Assembly (NCBI RefSeq): GCF_021590045.1
Contig: NZ_CP062221.1
Span: 744,001 to 808,000 of the forward strand
Direction of reading: 5' to 3'
DNA from: Cellulomonas palmilytica
GTDB taxonomy: Bacteria > Actinomycetota > Actinomycetes > Actinomycetales > Cellulomonadaceae
DNA: 64,000 nt
Shown here: positions 7,210-15,839 of the stretch, in pieces
Layout: each line of letters opens with the position of its first letter
How positions within the stretch are numbered: the stretch's first letter is position 1
Notes under the pieces: generated by a model
Seen by the model: the letters and a program-made list of their open reading frames with translations, nothing else
Database searches by the model: none
Told to the model about the DNA's origin: nothing
Position numbers and translations under genes: made by a program

Positions 7210-9485
7210 GCCGGGGTCGCAGCACGACCGTGACCGACCTGGCGCTCGGGGTGCGGATGAGCGTGGCCGGCGGCCGCGCGGGGTGGCTCCGCCTCGCGCT
7301 CGTCGCCCTGGGCGTCGGTGTCGGCGTGGCGATGCTCCTGCTGGTCGCGTCCCTGCCGACCGTGCTGGACCAGCGCGCCGTGCGCGACGGCGCCCGGACG
7401 CCCGGCACCGAGGTCGCCACGGCCTCCGACGACACGCTCCTCGTCCGGCGCGTCATCACGGAGGTCGCGGGCACGATCGTCGTCGGGAACCTGCTGCAAC
7501 CCGAAGGACGGGGAGCGCCGCTGCCGCCCGGCGTGGACCGCGTCCTCGCGCCGGGGGAGACGCTCGTCTCGCCCGCGCTGCGGCGTCTGCTGGACGACGA
7601 CGAGCGCGGCCTCCTGCACGGACGGTTCGGCGAGACGGTCGTCGGGACCATCGGCGACGACGGGCTCGTCGGACCCCAGGAGCTGCGGTACTACCAGGGC
7701 ACCGACCGGCTGACCGCGGACAACGCCCAGCGGGTCGCGGACTTCGGCCGCACCCGGCTCGACGGAGGGACGGACGCCGCGACGCTGCTGCTCGCGCTCG
7801 TCGGGCTCACCGGCCTGCTCGTACCCGTCCTCGGGTTCGTCGCGACGGCCGTGCGGTTCGGCGGGGAGGCCCGCGACCGGCGGCTCGCCGCGGTCCGGCT
7901 CGTCGGCGCGGACGCCGCGACGACCCACCGCATCGCCGCGGGGGAGACGCTCGTGGGCGGCGTCGCGGGCGTGCTCGTCGGCGCCGGGCTGCTCGCCGTG
8001 CTCCGCGCGCTCGTGCCGCCGCTCGTCCCGGGGTCCCTGACCTTCCACGGCGCCGACCTGCGCCCCTCGCCGGCGCTGGCCGCGCTCGTCGTCGTGCTGG
8101 TCCCCGTCGCGTCCGTGCTGGTCACCCGGTCCGCGCTGCGGCACGTCGTCGTCGAGCCGCTCGGTGTGGTACGCCGCGGCACGACGGTCCGGCGTCGGCT
8201 CTGGTGGCGCGTCGCCGTGCCGGTCGTGGGCCTCGTGCTCATGCTCGGCCCGCTGGTCACCGGGGGCACCGAGGGGTTCGCCGACGCGCAGGCGCTCGTC
8301 CTGCTCGGCATGGTCGCGCTGCTCACCGGCGTCTCGCTGCTGCTGCCGTGGCTGCTCGACGTCACCGTGCGCCGCCTGCGGCCCGGTGCCCTCGCGTGGG
8401 ACCTCGCGGTGCGGCGTCTGCAGCACGAGAGCGGCACCGCCGTGCGCGCCGTGTCCGCCGTCGTGCTGTCCGTCGCCGCGCTCATCGCGGTGCACGCGCT
8501 GCTGGGTGCCGAGCGCGGGACCCCGGGCTACGAGGGCGACCGGTACGAGGCCGTGGTGCGCGGCGACCTGGCCGCCGACGACGTGGCCGCGTGGGTGCCC
8601 CGGCTCGAGAGCCTCCCCGGCGTCACCGACGTCGAGACCCGGCTCATGACGAGGGCGCAGCCCGTCGGCGGGGGCGAGGAGGTCCCGGTCGTCGTCGCGG
8701 GCTGCGGGTGGATCACCGCGCAGACCGCCGCGAGCGCGTGCACCGACGGCGACGTCGTGGTGCTCCTGCCCGAGGGTGCGCAGGCACCCGGACCCGGGTC
8801 GGCGTACGTGCTCGGCGGCCCCGGCGCGTCGACCTGGACCCTTCCGGCCGACGCCGTGACCGTCGCGGCGGACGACTCGTCCCTCGTCGGAGCACCCCCG
8901 ACCGTGCACATCACCCCGGGCGCGCTCGGCGACGCGACGGTCGTGCCGACCGGCGTCTACGACAGCGCGGTGGTCACGGTCGGCCTCGACCGGGCCACGC
9001 CGGACGCGGCGGAGCACGTGCGGACCGCGGCGGCGCGCCTCGACCCGACCGTCGACGTGATGGTCAACGACCCGCAGGCCGTGAGCGGGATGGCCGTGGC
9101 GATCCGCCAGGGCCTGATGCTCGGCACGGTCGCGCTGCTCCTCGTCGTGGGCGCGAGCCTGCTGGTGAACGTCGCGGAGCAGCTCCAGGAGCGTCGCCGC
9201 CCGCTCGCCGTGCTCGCGGCGTTCGGTGTCCGGCGGCGCGACCTCGGGCTCTCGGTGCTGTTCCAGGTCGCCGTCCCGGTCGCGATCGGGCTGGCGCTCG
9301 CGGTCGCCGTCGGCAGCGTGCTCGCCGTGGTCCTGCAGAGCGGAGCAGGGCTGCCCGTGTCGCTCGACCTGGCGGGGATCGGGATCACGACGAGCGGCGC
9401 GGCGCTCGTCGTGCTGCTCGCAACCGCCGCTCTCCTGCCGATGCTCGGCCGTGTCACGCGGCCCGCGGGGCTCCAGGGCGAGTGA
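7206..9485 (+). CDS. FtsX-family ABC transporter permease
   Basis: This 759-aa membrane protein has an N-terminal helix (about 22-45), a periplasmic segment, a three-helix FtsX core around residues 195-330 (TLLLALVGLTGLLVPVLGFV, then RDRRLAAVRLVGADAATTHR), two further helices, another extracytoplasmic domain with two Cys, and a second FtsX core at the C-terminus (LQERRRPLAVLAAFGVRRRD). The RRLAxxRLVGA and RRPLAVLAAFGV motifs are the cytoplasmic coupling helices of MacB-like permeases. It pairs with the upstream ATPase under PadR control. Part of its 3' end is duplicated at 12434-12506. Confidence 0.9.
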   Translation: MSRGRSTTVTDLALGVRMSVAGGRAGWLRLALVALGVGVGVAMLLLVASLPTVLDQRAVRDGARTPGTEVATASDDTLLVRRVITEVAGTIVVGNLLQPEGRGAPLPPGVDRVLAPGETLVSPALRRLLDDDERGLLHGRFGETVVGTIGDDGLVGPQELRYYQGTDRLTADNAQRVADFGRTRLDGGTDAATLLLALVGLTGLLVPVLGFVATAVRFGGEARDRRLAAVRLVGADAATTHRIAAGETLVGGVAGVLVGAGLLAVLRALVPPLVPGSLTFHGADLRPSPALAALVVVLVPVASVLVTRSALRHVVVEPLGVVRRGTTVRRRLWWRVAVPVVGLVLMLGPLVTGGTEGFADAQALVLLGMVALLTGVSLLLPWLLDVTVRRLRPGALAWDLAVRRLQHESGTAVRAVSAVVLSVAALIAVHALLGAERGTPGYEGDRYEAVVRGDLAADDVAAWVPRLESLPGVTDVETRLMTRAQPVGGGEEVPVVVAGCGWITAQTAASACTDGDVVVLLPEGAQAPGPGSAYVLGGPGASTWTLPADAVTVAADDSSLVGAPPTVHITPGALGDATVVPTGVYDSAVVTVGLDRATPDAAEHVRTAAARLDPTVDVMVNDPQAVSGMAVAIRQGLMLGTVALLLVVGASLLVNVAEQLQERRRPLAVLAAFGVRRRDLGLSVLFQVAVPVAIGLALAVAVGSVLAVVLQSGAGLPVSLDLAGIGITTSGAALVVLLATAALLPMLGRVTRPAGLQGE

Positions 9486-9500
9486 CGTGCCCTCCCGGGG

Positions 9501-9860
9501 TCACGGGGTGTGGTCCTCGAACTCCCAGTGGCCGATCCGGGCGAGCTGCTCGGCGAGGCCGCGCCAGTCCGCCGCCTCGAGCGACTCCACGTGCTGCCGC
9601 AGGAAGGCGACCGCCGCGGTGAGGTCGAGCGTCTCCACCACGAGGAGGTGGCGGCCGATCTGCGGCCCGGAGTCGCTGACGCTCTCCTGCAGCCACGCGG
9701 GCGTGCAGACGAAGACGTCGAACGACTCCTCCCCGGGACCGTCCGCGGGTCCGACGACGAGCCGCACCCAGGCGCCGCCGCTCGACGGGTCGTCCGCGGA
9801 GTACGCGCCGATCTCGGCGCCGTCGTCGAGGGTGTAGGTCTCGCGCAGTGCAGCTCTCAT
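9501..9860 (-). CDS. Imm8-like immunity protein
   Basis: This 119-aa acidic protein starts 4 nt after the stop of a DUF4157 toxin candidate, with AGGG before the ATG. The central block WVRLVVGPADGPGEESFDVF, then VCTPAWLQESV, fits the Imm8 pattern (GP-x-x-x-x-GEE-x-F-x-V-x-VCTP-x-WL). The C-terminal ADWRGLAEQLARIGHWEFED helix is also typical. Imm8 proteins neutralise adjacent polymorphic toxins. The toxin-then-immunity gene order agrees, but family assignment was made by eye. Confidence 0.65.
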   Translation of the reverse strand: MRAALRETYTLDDGAEIGAYSADDPSSGGAWVRLVVGPADGPGEESFDVFVCTPAWLQESVSDSGPQIGRHLLVVETLDLTAAVAFLRQHVESLEAADWRGLAEQLARIGHWEFEDHTP

Positions 9861-9864
9861 GGCC

Positions 9865-10776
9865 CTAGTCCGTGATCGTGAGGTGGGCGTTGGTGGCCCA
9901 GTTGTCCTTGTGCGGCCTCTTCGGTGGAGGGCCCGACTCGAAGTTCGACTGGGTGACGTTCCAGGTCGGCTTGAACGATGGTGGACGGTACCGCCTGTTG
10001 CCGTCGGAGCTGACCCAGTAGCCCTTGACCGTGCCGACGGGCGCGGCGCTCAGCCCCGTCCACAGCAACCCGGCCGCGTCGGAGAGCGCGCGCGTGGCCG
10101 ACCCGATCTGCCCGATCTTGTCCGTGACCTTCGACGCGGCCTCGACGATCTCGGCGGCGGTCCGCTCGACCGGTGCGACGTCCTCGTCGTCGTCCCCGGG
10201 GTTGCGGCGCACCGGCGTGCGCGGCGTCCCTCCTTCGTGCAGGACGTGCGCGATCTCGTGCGCGAGCACATGCTCGCCGCGAGGGCTGGCGGGGTCCACC
10301 GAGCCGCCGAGGAAGACGTCGCTGCCGACGGTGAACGCCTGCGCACCGAGGGCTGCGCTGTGCCGTGCGGCCGCCGCGTCGTCGTGCACGCGCACGTGGT
10401 CGAGGCTGGTGCCGAACCCTGCTTCCATCCGGCCGCGGACGGTGCTCGGCAGCGGTGCGCCCTGGCCGAGCTCGGCGGAGATCTCGTGGCTGCGCCCGGA
10501 GCTGACGGCCCCGCCCGCCCGGCCCACCTCGGCGTGCCGGGGTGGCCGGTGCGCGGCCGGGGCGGACGGTGGTGCCTCGCCGAACCGTCGCAACCGTGCG
10601 AGGGCCGCGGTCGCGTGCGACTCGGCCGCGACCTCGGCCTGGTCGTCAGCGTGTCCGACGACCAGGCCCGCGACCGGTGCCGGGCGCGAGGGTGAGGTCG
10701 TCGTCTGTTCGGTCGCGGCGCCGTCGGTCGGGGACGACGACTGCCGGGTCGCGTGCTGCTCGACGTGCTGGTCCAT
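9865..10776 (-). CDS. DUF4157 (eCIS-core) protein with C-terminal toxin-like domain
   Basis: This 303-aa protein has a Thr/Ser-rich head, a DUF4157 domain (about 85-195) with TVRGRMEAGFGTSLDHVRVH, AFTVGSDVFLGG and the zinc-type HEIAH motif in EHVLAHEIAHVLHEGG, a linker, and a C-terminal domain with GYWVSSDGNRRYRPPSFKP, QSNFES and NWATNAHLTI. DUF4157 domains occur in effectors of contractile injection systems and other exported toxins. The last about 55 residues look like a variable toxin tip, and an Imm8-like gene follows. No injection-system genes are in the window, so the export route is unknown. AGGGGGG precedes the ATG. Confidence 0.75.
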   Translation of the reverse strand: MDQHVEQHATRQSSSPTDGAATEQTTTSPSRPAPVAGLVVGHADDQAEVAAESHATAALARLRRFGEAPPSAPAAHRPPRHAEVGRAGGAVSSGRSHEISAELGQGAPLPSTVRGRMEAGFGTSLDHVRVHDDAAAARHSAALGAQAFTVGSDVFLGGSVDPASPRGEHVLAHEIAHVLHEGGTPRTPVRRNPGDDDEDVAPVERTAAEIVEAASKVTDKIGQIGSATRALSDAAGLLWTGLSAAPVGTVKGYWVSSDGNRRYRPPSFKPTWNVTQSNFESGPPPKRPHKDNWATNAHLTITD

Positions 10777-10943
10777 GGTCCCCCCTGACTGAGCGTCTCC
10801 TGCCAGGATCCCCGTCGCGCCTGCGCGCGGGCGTCCGTAATGGCTACGCAAACCGAACGCCCGTGACGGGGTGGGGGGCCACACCCCTCGTCCGGTGTGG
10901 ACGACGCGGATCGCGGTGCGGCCGATCTGGGTAGGTTCGTCCG

Positions 10944-11591
10944 ATGCGATCGACGGGGGCTCGGACGTGCGGTCTCGTGCTGGCCGGTGCGCTCGCGCTG
11001 GCCGGGTGCACGGCGGAGGGTTCCGCCGGACCCGAACCGACGGCCACGGACTCGCCCACCCCTGCGCCGACCCGGACCGTGTCCCACTCGCCGACACCCA
11101 CGCCGACACCGAGCGCGGCGCCGACCTCGGGACCGGACCAGGACGTGACCAGACCCCCGACCCGCCCGGCTGCTCTCGACGGCCCGGCCACCGAGGACAA
11201 CGCGATCGCCGTCGGCAAGTACTTCGCCGCCCTCGTGACGTACGTGACGTCGACCGGCGATCTCGTCGAGTGGGACGCTCTGAGCGGGCCCGACTGCCAG
11301 TTCTGCGCCGGTGTCCGTGAGAAGGCGGTTGCCATTCACGAGGCGGGGAGCCGAGTGATCGGCGGCGCTGTCGACCTCGGGTTCGGTTCGGCGTTCGACA
11401 ACGGTGACGGGACGTTCGTCGCGAGTGTCGAGCTGACGGAGTACGCGTCGCAGGTGGTCTCGGCGGACGGGTCGGTGCTCGAAGAGGTCCCCTCGACGGC
11501 GACCTACCGGGCGACGATGGCGCTCGGGCGCGGCGCGGGGGGCTGGGTCGTGGAGGGCGTCCAGGTCGACGAGATCGACGTCGCGCCGTGA
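10944..11591 (+). CDS. DUF6318-like lipoprotein
   Basis: This 215-aa lipoprotein has a lipobox ALALAGC at about residue 21, a long Thr/Pro/Ser linker (about 30-75), and a globular domain beginning EDNAIAVGKYFAALVTYVTS, with the CQFCAG pair and a C-terminal RGAGGWVVEGVQVDEIDV strand. The layout matches the DUF6318 family of actinobacterial lipoproteins; function is unknown. TAGGTT ends 6 nt before the ATG, suggesting a leaderless mRNA. It overlaps the next gene by 4 nt (GTGA), forming a two-gene secreted-protein operon. Confidence 0.75.
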   Translation: MRSTGARTCGLVLAGALALAGCTAEGSAGPEPTATDSPTPAPTRTVSHSPTPTPTPSAAPTSGPDQDVTRPPTRPAALDGPATEDNAIAVGKYFAALVTYVTSTGDLVEWDALSGPDCQFCAGVREKAVAIHEAGSRVIGGAVDLGFGSAFDNGDGTFVASVELTEYASQVVSADGSVLEEVPSTATYRATMALGRGAGGWVVEGVQVDEIDVAP

Positions 11592-12424
11592 GGCCCACCC
11601 GAGTGCTGGGTGCAGTGGGTGCCTGCGTCGCTCTGCTCGTCGTGACCGGCCCGCCGCCTGCGGCAGCGATCCGGGGAAGCGTGGGCGGGGACGAGGCGGT
11701 CATCGGTGACCGCTTCAGACGCTATCTGCTGTACCGCTCGTGGAAGGCCCACAAGGACCCGCTGGTGGACTACGCGTACGCGCGGTTGTGCAACGTCGAC
11801 TCGCAGTACCTGGAGTCGGACATCGACGGTGAGTGCTCGCCACCGAACGGCACGGTCGTGATCCCCGGGTGCGGTGACGACGAGCCGGTGATGCCGTTGT
11901 GGCGCCGGACGCGTGTCGCGGTGGGCTCGCCGTGGTCGAACTGGGAGATGCGGATCGGGTGGGCGTGCCCGGACGACCTGCTTCCCGCGGTCACGCAGGA
12001 GGACTTCCGTCAGCTGAAGATCGACCCCACGGTCGTGCACCGGCAGCCCGGTGAGAGCGGGACCGTCCTCGTGAACAAGGGGATCATCGGCTGGGTCGAG
12101 CCCGACGAGCGCACGTTCCGCACGAGTCTGTTCGGCTTCGGGATCGACGTGGTGACGTGGCCGGTCGAGTACACCTGGGACTTCGGCGACGGCGAGAGCC
12201 TGACGACGTCGTCGCCTGGTGGGCCCTACCCGAACCGGGACGTCCAGCACGTCTACGAGCAGGTGGGCACGTTCACGGTCACGCTGACGACGGTGTGGAA
12301 GGGCAAGTACCGCGTGGACGAGGACGAGGACCACGAGTGGCGCAGCATCGACGGCACGGCGCTCACGACGACGACCTCGGCCCCGTTCGAGGTCACGGAG
12401 CTCAGGAGCCGCCTGGTCGGCTGA
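11588..12424 (+). CDS. Secreted PKD-domain protein
   Basis: This 278-aa precursor has a signal peptide (MRPTRVLGAVGACVALLVVT, cleaved near AAA), an N-terminal region with several Cys, and a PKD-like domain at about 185-275: YTWDFGDGESLTTSSPGG, then VQHVYEQVGTFTVTLTTVW. PKD domains mediate extracellular protein or carbohydrate contacts. It is translationally coupled to the DUF6318 lipoprotein. Its specific role is not known. It lies inside the stretch bounded by the FtsX 3'-end duplication. Confidence 0.85.
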   Translation: MRPTRVLGAVGACVALLVVTGPPPAAAIRGSVGGDEAVIGDRFRRYLLYRSWKAHKDPLVDYAYARLCNVDSQYLESDIDGECSPPNGTVVIPGCGDDEPVMPLWRRTRVAVGSPWSNWEMRIGWACPDDLLPAVTQEDFRQLKIDPTVVHRQPGESGTVLVNKGIIGWVEPDERTFRTSLFGFGIDVVTWPVEYTWDFGDGESLTTSSPGGPYPNRDVQHVYEQVGTFTVTLTTVWKGKYRVDEDEDHEWRSIDGTALTTTTSAPFEVTELRSRLVG

Positions 12425-12433
12425 TCCGGCGCG

Positions 12434-12506
12434 GTGCTGCTCGCGACCGCCGGTCTCCTGCCGATGCCGGCCGTGTCACGCGGCCCGCGGGGCTCGAGGG
12501 GGGTGA
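12434..12506 (+). pseudogene. Duplicated fragment of the FtsX permease 3' end
   Basis: About 70 nt closely match the last codons of the permease at 9413-9485: GTGCTGCTCG, then a CCGC/CCGG-type variant, CTCCTGCCGATG, GTGTCACGCGGCCCGCGGGG and a TGA. One base is missing after CCGATG, which breaks the frame, and there is no upstream permease sequence. It marks an insertion, deletion or recombination boundary. Confidence 0.75.
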
Positions 12507-12545
12507 CGCGCACCGGCCGTCGCCTCGCGCCGGGGGGAGGGCCCG

Positions 12546-13022
12546 TCACTCGCGTGCGGCGCCCAGGTACCAGCCGGAGTCGTCGGTCTGGACCGCCGGC
12601 CCGTGGAACGTGATGCCCGGGTGCCCGCCGTCGTCGACGACCTCGAGGTCGAGCCCGCCCGGCGGCCCGGGCGACACCGTCACCGTGAACGTGAACCGCG
12701 TGCCCGGGGCGGGCAGGGACTGCGGGGTCACGACGACGTGCGCGGCCGACCCCGTGGCACGCACGGCACCCCCGGGCACGGTCATGCACAGCGTCACCGT
12801 CGCGGAGTCGCCGAAGTCGTGGTGCTCGTCGGTGTAGTCGAACCCCGCACCGAGACCACCGTCGCCGCCCGTGTCGGGCGGGTGGTGGCAGTCGTCCGCG
12901 GAGGTCGCGGCCGTCGACGTCGCGACGGGCGTCGAGGCACCCGGGCCGTCGGGCTCCTGGCAGCCGACGAGCGCGGCGAGAGCGCACGCGACGACCACGA
13001 GCAGGCGGCCCGGACGTGACAT
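12546..13022 (-). CDS. Putative lipoprotein of unknown function
   Basis: This 158-aa protein starts at ATG 13022 with a signal (MSRPGRLLVVVACALAALVG) and lipobox LVGC. After a low-complexity Ser/Thr/Ala linker, the C-terminal about 100 residues look like a small beta-sandwich (SATVTLCMTVPGGAVRATGS, RFTFTVTVSPGPP, GITFHGPAVQTDDSGWYLG). No family was recognised. It stands alone, convergent with the toxin/PKD cassette and divergent from the lipoprotein at 13154. Confidence 0.75.
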   Translation of the reverse strand: MSRPGRLLVVVACALAALVGCQEPDGPGASTPVATSTAATSADDCHHPPDTGGDGGLGAGFDYTDEHHDFGDSATVTLCMTVPGGAVRATGSAAHVVVTPQSLPAPGTRFTFTVTVSPGPPGGLDLEVVDDGGHPGITFHGPAVQTDDSGWYLGAARE

Positions 13023-13153
13023 GGGGTCACCCTCGCAGAGCTTCGCCACCGCGTCGATGCAGGTCATCCGTGTGGCGGGCGTGACCGGTGCGGGCGACGG
13101 CGGGACGGGACGAACCGGCATGGATCGACCGCGCCCCGGCTACCCTGACGCGC

Positions 13154-13939
13154 ATGTCCGCCGTCCCCCGTCGAGTCGTCCTCGTGCTCGTCGTCGCGCT
13201 CGCGACCATCGCGGGGTCGAGCGGCTGCTCGAGCGACAGGTCCCGGGGTCGCGACGCCGCGCGGTCGGCGGTCGAGACGCTCCTCGCCGGGTCGCGGACG
13301 GAGGGTGACGAGATCGCCGACATCGCCGAGAGCGTCGAGGAGAGGGCACGCGCAGCCGGCATCGTGATGATCGGCGTCGAGCACCGGGAGTCGGAGGGCG
13401 GGTACGGCTCGCCGATCGGCTCGATCACGCTGGGGCTCACCGTCGCGGAGGTCGTGGAGGACCCGAGCTGGTGGGGCGACGACGAGACGCGGGACCCGGG
13501 CCCGTACTGCTTCGAGGTGACGTTCCACCGCCGCGGGGTGCTCAAGACCAAGGGCGTCGGCTGCCCCGACGGCGGGCTGGTGGCGGTCCCCGCCCCGCCG
13601 TCGCGCCTGCCGCGCATCGCACCGAACGCGCACGAGGCGGTGTGGTCCGTGCTCGAGTCGATGCCGGACCGGGTGCCGTCGCAGGACCAGGTGGTCGCGG
13701 ACGTGACCGCGCGGCTCGAGCCGCACGCGAACGGTGTCACGCCGCTCGCGGAGGTGACGGTGGCGATCGCCGACGGCGTCGTCGCGGTGGCGACGGGCGA
13801 CGGCGACGACTGCGTGCTCGTCGAGCGGGGCCCGGACGGCGTGGTCCGGGACGTGTACGTGCCGCCGGTCTACCTGAAGCGGGGCGAGCTGGGCTGCTAC
13901 GCGGACACCGCGTTCGCTGACCTGCGACCGCCGCACTGA
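13154..13939 (+). CDS. Putative lipoprotein of unknown function
   Basis: This 261-aa protein has signal peptide MSAVPRRVVLVLVVALATIA and lipobox SSGC. The mature part has two halves: an N-terminal region with ARSAVETLLAGSRTEGDEIA and ITLGLTVAEVVEDPSWWGDD, and a C-terminal alpha/beta region ending DVYVPPVYLKRGELGCYADT. Cys residues at PYCFEV, VGCPDG, DDCVLV and LGCYAD may form disulfides. TACCCT lies 7 nt before the ATG and there is no ribosome-binding site, so a leaderless mRNA is likely. No known family was recognised. Confidence 0.75.
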   Translation: MSAVPRRVVLVLVVALATIAGSSGCSSDRSRGRDAARSAVETLLAGSRTEGDEIADIAESVEERARAAGIVMIGVEHRESEGGYGSPIGSITLGLTVAEVVEDPSWWGDDETRDPGPYCFEVTFHRRGVLKTKGVGCPDGGLVAVPAPPSRLPRIAPNAHEAVWSVLESMPDRVPSQDQVVADVTARLEPHANGVTPLAEVTVAIADGVVAVATGDGDDCVLVERGPDGVVRDVYVPPVYLKRGELGCYADTAFADLRPPH

Positions 13940-14015
13940 CCGACGAGGTCCGCATACCGGGCGTGGACGGGCGCCACGCGCGGCCGGTCTACCGGATGAG
14001 CAGTGACGGCGCAGG

Positions 14016-14960
14016 TCACGCGGCGCGGTGGAGCCAGCGGGCCAGGGCGTCGGAGATGGGCAGGCCCGCGGCGGTCTCGTACCAGGGGTAGCCGGGGGAC
14101 GGGTTGACCTCGAAGCAGACGACGCGCCCGTCGTCGGCGAGCTTGAGGTCGACGCCCGCGAACGGCAGGTCGAGCGAGCGGGCGAGCGCGACGCACCGCG
14201 CGGCGACGTCGTCCGGCAGCGGGTACGGCGCGAGGGTCGCGTCCTGGCCGACCTGGGCGCGCGCGTACCGGTAGTCGGTGGCGTCCGAGTCGACGATCGC
14301 CGCGTACACCTCGTCGCCGACGACGTGCACGCGCACGTCCCGCCCGCGCACGTTCTCCTGGAACTGCACGGGGCACCACCGGATGCGCGCCAACCGCTCG
14401 GCGTCGCGGACGAGGTCGACGACGCTGACGATCGAGCGCACCCCGCTCACCGACTTGTAGATCGCGCCGCCGTGCGCGAGGACGAACTCGCGCGCGGCGT
14501 CCGGGTCGTCGGTGACGAGCGTCTCGGGGGTGTCGAAGCCGCCGGCCTGGACGAGCTGCGCCTGGTACGGCTTCGACATGTTCGACGCCATCGCGGACAG
14601 CCGGCTGGCGACCCGGGTGCCGAGCGCGTCGGCCGCGGCCTCCGTGAACGCCATGAGCGCGTCGAACTGCGCGCGGGCGCGCCGCACCGCGGGGTCGTCG
14701 GGCGGGAGGTCCTTGAGCTCGGGCACGAGCTCGGGCTCGATGGGTCGCACGTAGACGCCGACGACGTCGCGCACGTCGACGGTGGACCCCGCGACGCGCA
14801 GCGACCCGCGCAGCTCGCCGTGGGACAGGCGGACGTCGACGTCCTGCTCGAGGAAGCGCCGCGGATGGACGACGAGCGGCTCGACGCCGCGCCGCGCGAA
14901 CGCGCCGAGCAGCAGCTCGACCGGGCTCTCGGTCGGCACGCCCCACACGACGACGCTCAC
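14016..14960 (-). CDS. RimK/MvdD-like ATP-grasp ligase
   Basis: This 314-aa protein has a pre-ATP-grasp domain (VVVWGVPTESPVELLLGAFA to about 90), a central domain with ATP-binding Lys in GAIYKSVSGVRSIVSV, the WCPVQFQENVRGRDVRVHVV strand, and the metal/phosphate end motif FAGVDLKLADDGRVVCFEVN, then PSPGYPWYE. This is the signature of ATP-grasp ligases that join carboxylates to amines or hydroxyls, including graspetide synthetases (MvdC/MvdD) and RimK. It overlaps a degenerate homologue upstream by 4 nt, and a protease gene begins the operon. A peptide or protein substrate is likely but not shown. Confidence 0.85.
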   Translation of the reverse strand: MSVVVWGVPTESPVELLLGAFARRGVEPLVVHPRRFLEQDVDVRLSHGELRGSLRVAGSTVDVRDVVGVYVRPIEPELVPELKDLPPDDPAVRRARAQFDALMAFTEAAADALGTRVASRLSAMASNMSKPYQAQLVQAGGFDTPETLVTDDPDAAREFVLAHGGAIYKSVSGVRSIVSVVDLVRDAERLARIRWCPVQFQENVRGRDVRVHVVGDEVYAAIVDSDATDYRYARAQVGQDATLAPYPLPDDVAARCVALARSLDLPFAGVDLKLADDGRVVCFEVNPSPGYPWYETAAGLPISDALARWLHRAA

Positions 14961-15778
14961 CGCACGGCGTCCACCGACGAGGCACCCGACGAGACGGCGG
15001 GCGACGACGCCGCGGGCTCCGGCGGCGCCAGGGCGAGCAGCGCGTCGACCACGGCCTCGCCCACGGACAGCAGGTCCGGCATCGGCGTCATCCCCGCGAA
15101 CCACCAGTGACCGTCCGCGACGACGACGTCGAGCCCGACCATCGCGTCGTCCGCGCCCACGGCGGACGCGAACCGTGCGACGGCCGCGGCGAAGCCCGCC
15201 GGGACCGCCGCGCCCGCTCGTCGTGCGAGACCCTCGGCGTCCACGACCCGTCCGTCGAGGACGACCACGTGCACGGCCCGCGCGCCCGACCCGGCTCCGC
15301 GCACCGCGGACTCGAGGAGCTGCAACGTGGACGTCCCCGCGCCGAAGTCCGCGTCCGGCACGTCCAGCCCCGCGCGACGCGCGAGCACCGCGGCGCGCAG
15401 CGGATGCGGCGCGGGCCCGGCGAGGCACGTGGGCGACGGCCGGTTGCGCACCACCCCGGGCAGCGCCGCGAGCCAGCTGAGCGCGAACGCGGTCATCTCG
15501 GCGCCGGCGTAGTCGCGCTCGGCCGGCTGCGCGTACTGCCACGCGGCCACGGGCGGCGACAGGAGCCGGTTCACGACGAGGTCCGGCTCGTCGACGACCC
15601 CCGCGTCACCGAGGTCCACGACGGCTCGGGTGCCGTCGCGGCCGAGGCGCTGCGAGCGTCGTCGGGCGAACGACAGCAGCGCGGACGTCACGAGCGTGGA
15701 CGCGCGACCGCGCTCGCGGAACCGCGAGTGCAGCCACAGCGCCGCCGTGTCGTCGAGGTCGCACAGGACGACGACCAT
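14957..15778 (-). CDS. Degenerate ATP-grasp-like protein
   Basis: This 273-aa protein (MVVVLCDLDDTAALWLHSRF) follows the same layout as its downstream neighbour. It has a strand LVVNRLLSPPVAAWQ, a DYAGAEMTAFALSWLAALPG helix, the RNRPSP block that in RimK-type enzymes reads NxP, and an end motif MVGLDVVVADGHWWFAG where active enzymes have GVDL...FEVNP. The catalytic Glu-x-Asn pair and the ATP-binding Lys motif are not evident. It is probably an inactive partner or substrate-binding subunit. GGGAG precedes the ATG, and the stop overlaps the GTG of the intact ATP-grasp gene. Confidence 0.6.
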   Translation of the reverse strand: MVVVLCDLDDTAALWLHSRFRERGRASTLVTSALLSFARRRSQRLGRDGTRAVVDLGDAGVVDEPDLVVNRLLSPPVAAWQYAQPAERDYAGAEMTAFALSWLAALPGVVRNRPSPTCLAGPAPHPLRAAVLARRAGLDVPDADFGAGTSTLQLLESAVRGAGSGARAVHVVVLDGRVVDAEGLARRAGAAVPAGFAAAVARFASAVGADDAMVGLDVVVADGHWWFAGMTPMPDLLSVGEAVVDALLALAPPEPAASSPAVSSGASSVDAVR

Positions 15779-15839
15779 GGGGCTCCCCTCGGTGGGTGAC
15801 CCGGCCGACGAGGTGGTCGCCGGCCGGGTCACCGGGTGC

